From Streptomyces sp. NRRL B-1140 (GTDB lineage Bacteria > Actinomycetota > Actinomycetes > Streptomycetales > Streptomycetaceae): 64,000 nt of DNA. A program made the position numbers and the translations under genes. A model generated the notes under the pieces. It was not told where the DNA came from, made no database searches, and was given only the letters and a program-made list of their open reading frames with translations. How positions within the stretch are numbered: the stretch's first letter is position 1; every line of letters begins with the position of its first letter. Below, one piece after another: positions 62,730 to 64,000 of this stretch. Where the stretch lies: contig NZ_LGEA01000058.1 in assembly GCF_001280065.1 (NCBI RefSeq), positions 62,001-126,000 of the forward strand, in the 5' to 3' direction.

Positions 62730-64000
<1,271 letters not shown>

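Overview
The window is Streptomyces chromosome. GC is very high, GTG starts are common, and TTA codons are almost absent (I found one in frame in 64 kb). The gene order proB-proA-(two membrane proteins)-M48 protease-nadD-LCP protein-rsfS ... leuS ... comEA-comEC ... holA-rpsT-lepA ... hemW-hrcA-dnaJ-rsmE ... phoH matches, from memory, the S. coelicolor core interval running down from about SCO2590 to SCO2532. This is conserved core genome with small accessory insertions. It holds no prophage, insertion sequence, CRISPR array or biosynthetic cluster.

Layout. 1-3.6 kb: cell-wall glycopolymer genes (family 2 glycosyltransferase; membrane CDP-glycerol-type glycerophosphotransferase). 4.2-7.3 kb: proline synthesis (proB, a hypothetical, proA). 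7.5-9.2 kb: two single-span membrane paralogues sharing an SVVFDE-x-FVRAA motif. 9.3-14.8 kb: M48 membrane protease, two tiny membrane proteins, then nadD, a divergent LytR-CpsA-Psr protein, rsfS and a histidine phosphatase. 14.8-15.7 kb: two identical tRNA-Ala(GGC) genes bracketing two small zinc-ribbon genes. 15.8-18.7 kb: a NuoF-like/ferredoxin fusion and a ferric-reductase-like membrane protein. 19-22 kb: leuS preceded by a leucine leader peptide and terminator. 22-28.7 kb: DegV protein, comEA, comEC, arylamine N-acetyltransferase. 28.8-34.6 kb: YceI protein, holA, rpsT, lepA and small enzymes. 34.8-43.8 kb: acyl-CoA ligase, a soluble multi-HAMP hybrid histidine kinase with a response regulator, and a divergent SpoIIE-type phosphatase. 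43.8-51 kb: hemW, DUF3097 protein, metallo-beta-lactamase-fold protein, hrcA-dnaJ under a CIRCE element, nitronate monooxygenase, rsmE. 51-57.5 kb: small exported protein, tricorn-like protease, HIT protein, RNase Z, adenine/adenosine deaminase. 57.5-62.6 kb: MFS transporter, IclR regulator, glucarate-dehydratase-like enolase, PfkB kinase. 62.7 kb to the end: phoH interrupted by an intein that runs off the window.

Regulatory themes. At least eight genes of quite different function have a TANNNT hexamer followed by exactly six bases and then the start codon, the geometry of leaderless mRNA; another five have seven bases. This pattern decided several start codons below. leuS has a 12-codon leader peptide with Leu codons CTT-CTG-CTT, a stem-loop and a T-tailed terminator, which points to attenuation. 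The only TTA codon lies in the SpoIIE phosphatase, implying control by the bldA tRNA. CIRCE marks HrcA autoregulation. A perfect palindrome at a promoter between the IclR gene and its sugar-acid gene is a likely operator.

Limits. Functions come from motifs and gene order read by eye; no database search was run. S. coelicolor gene numbers are from memory.
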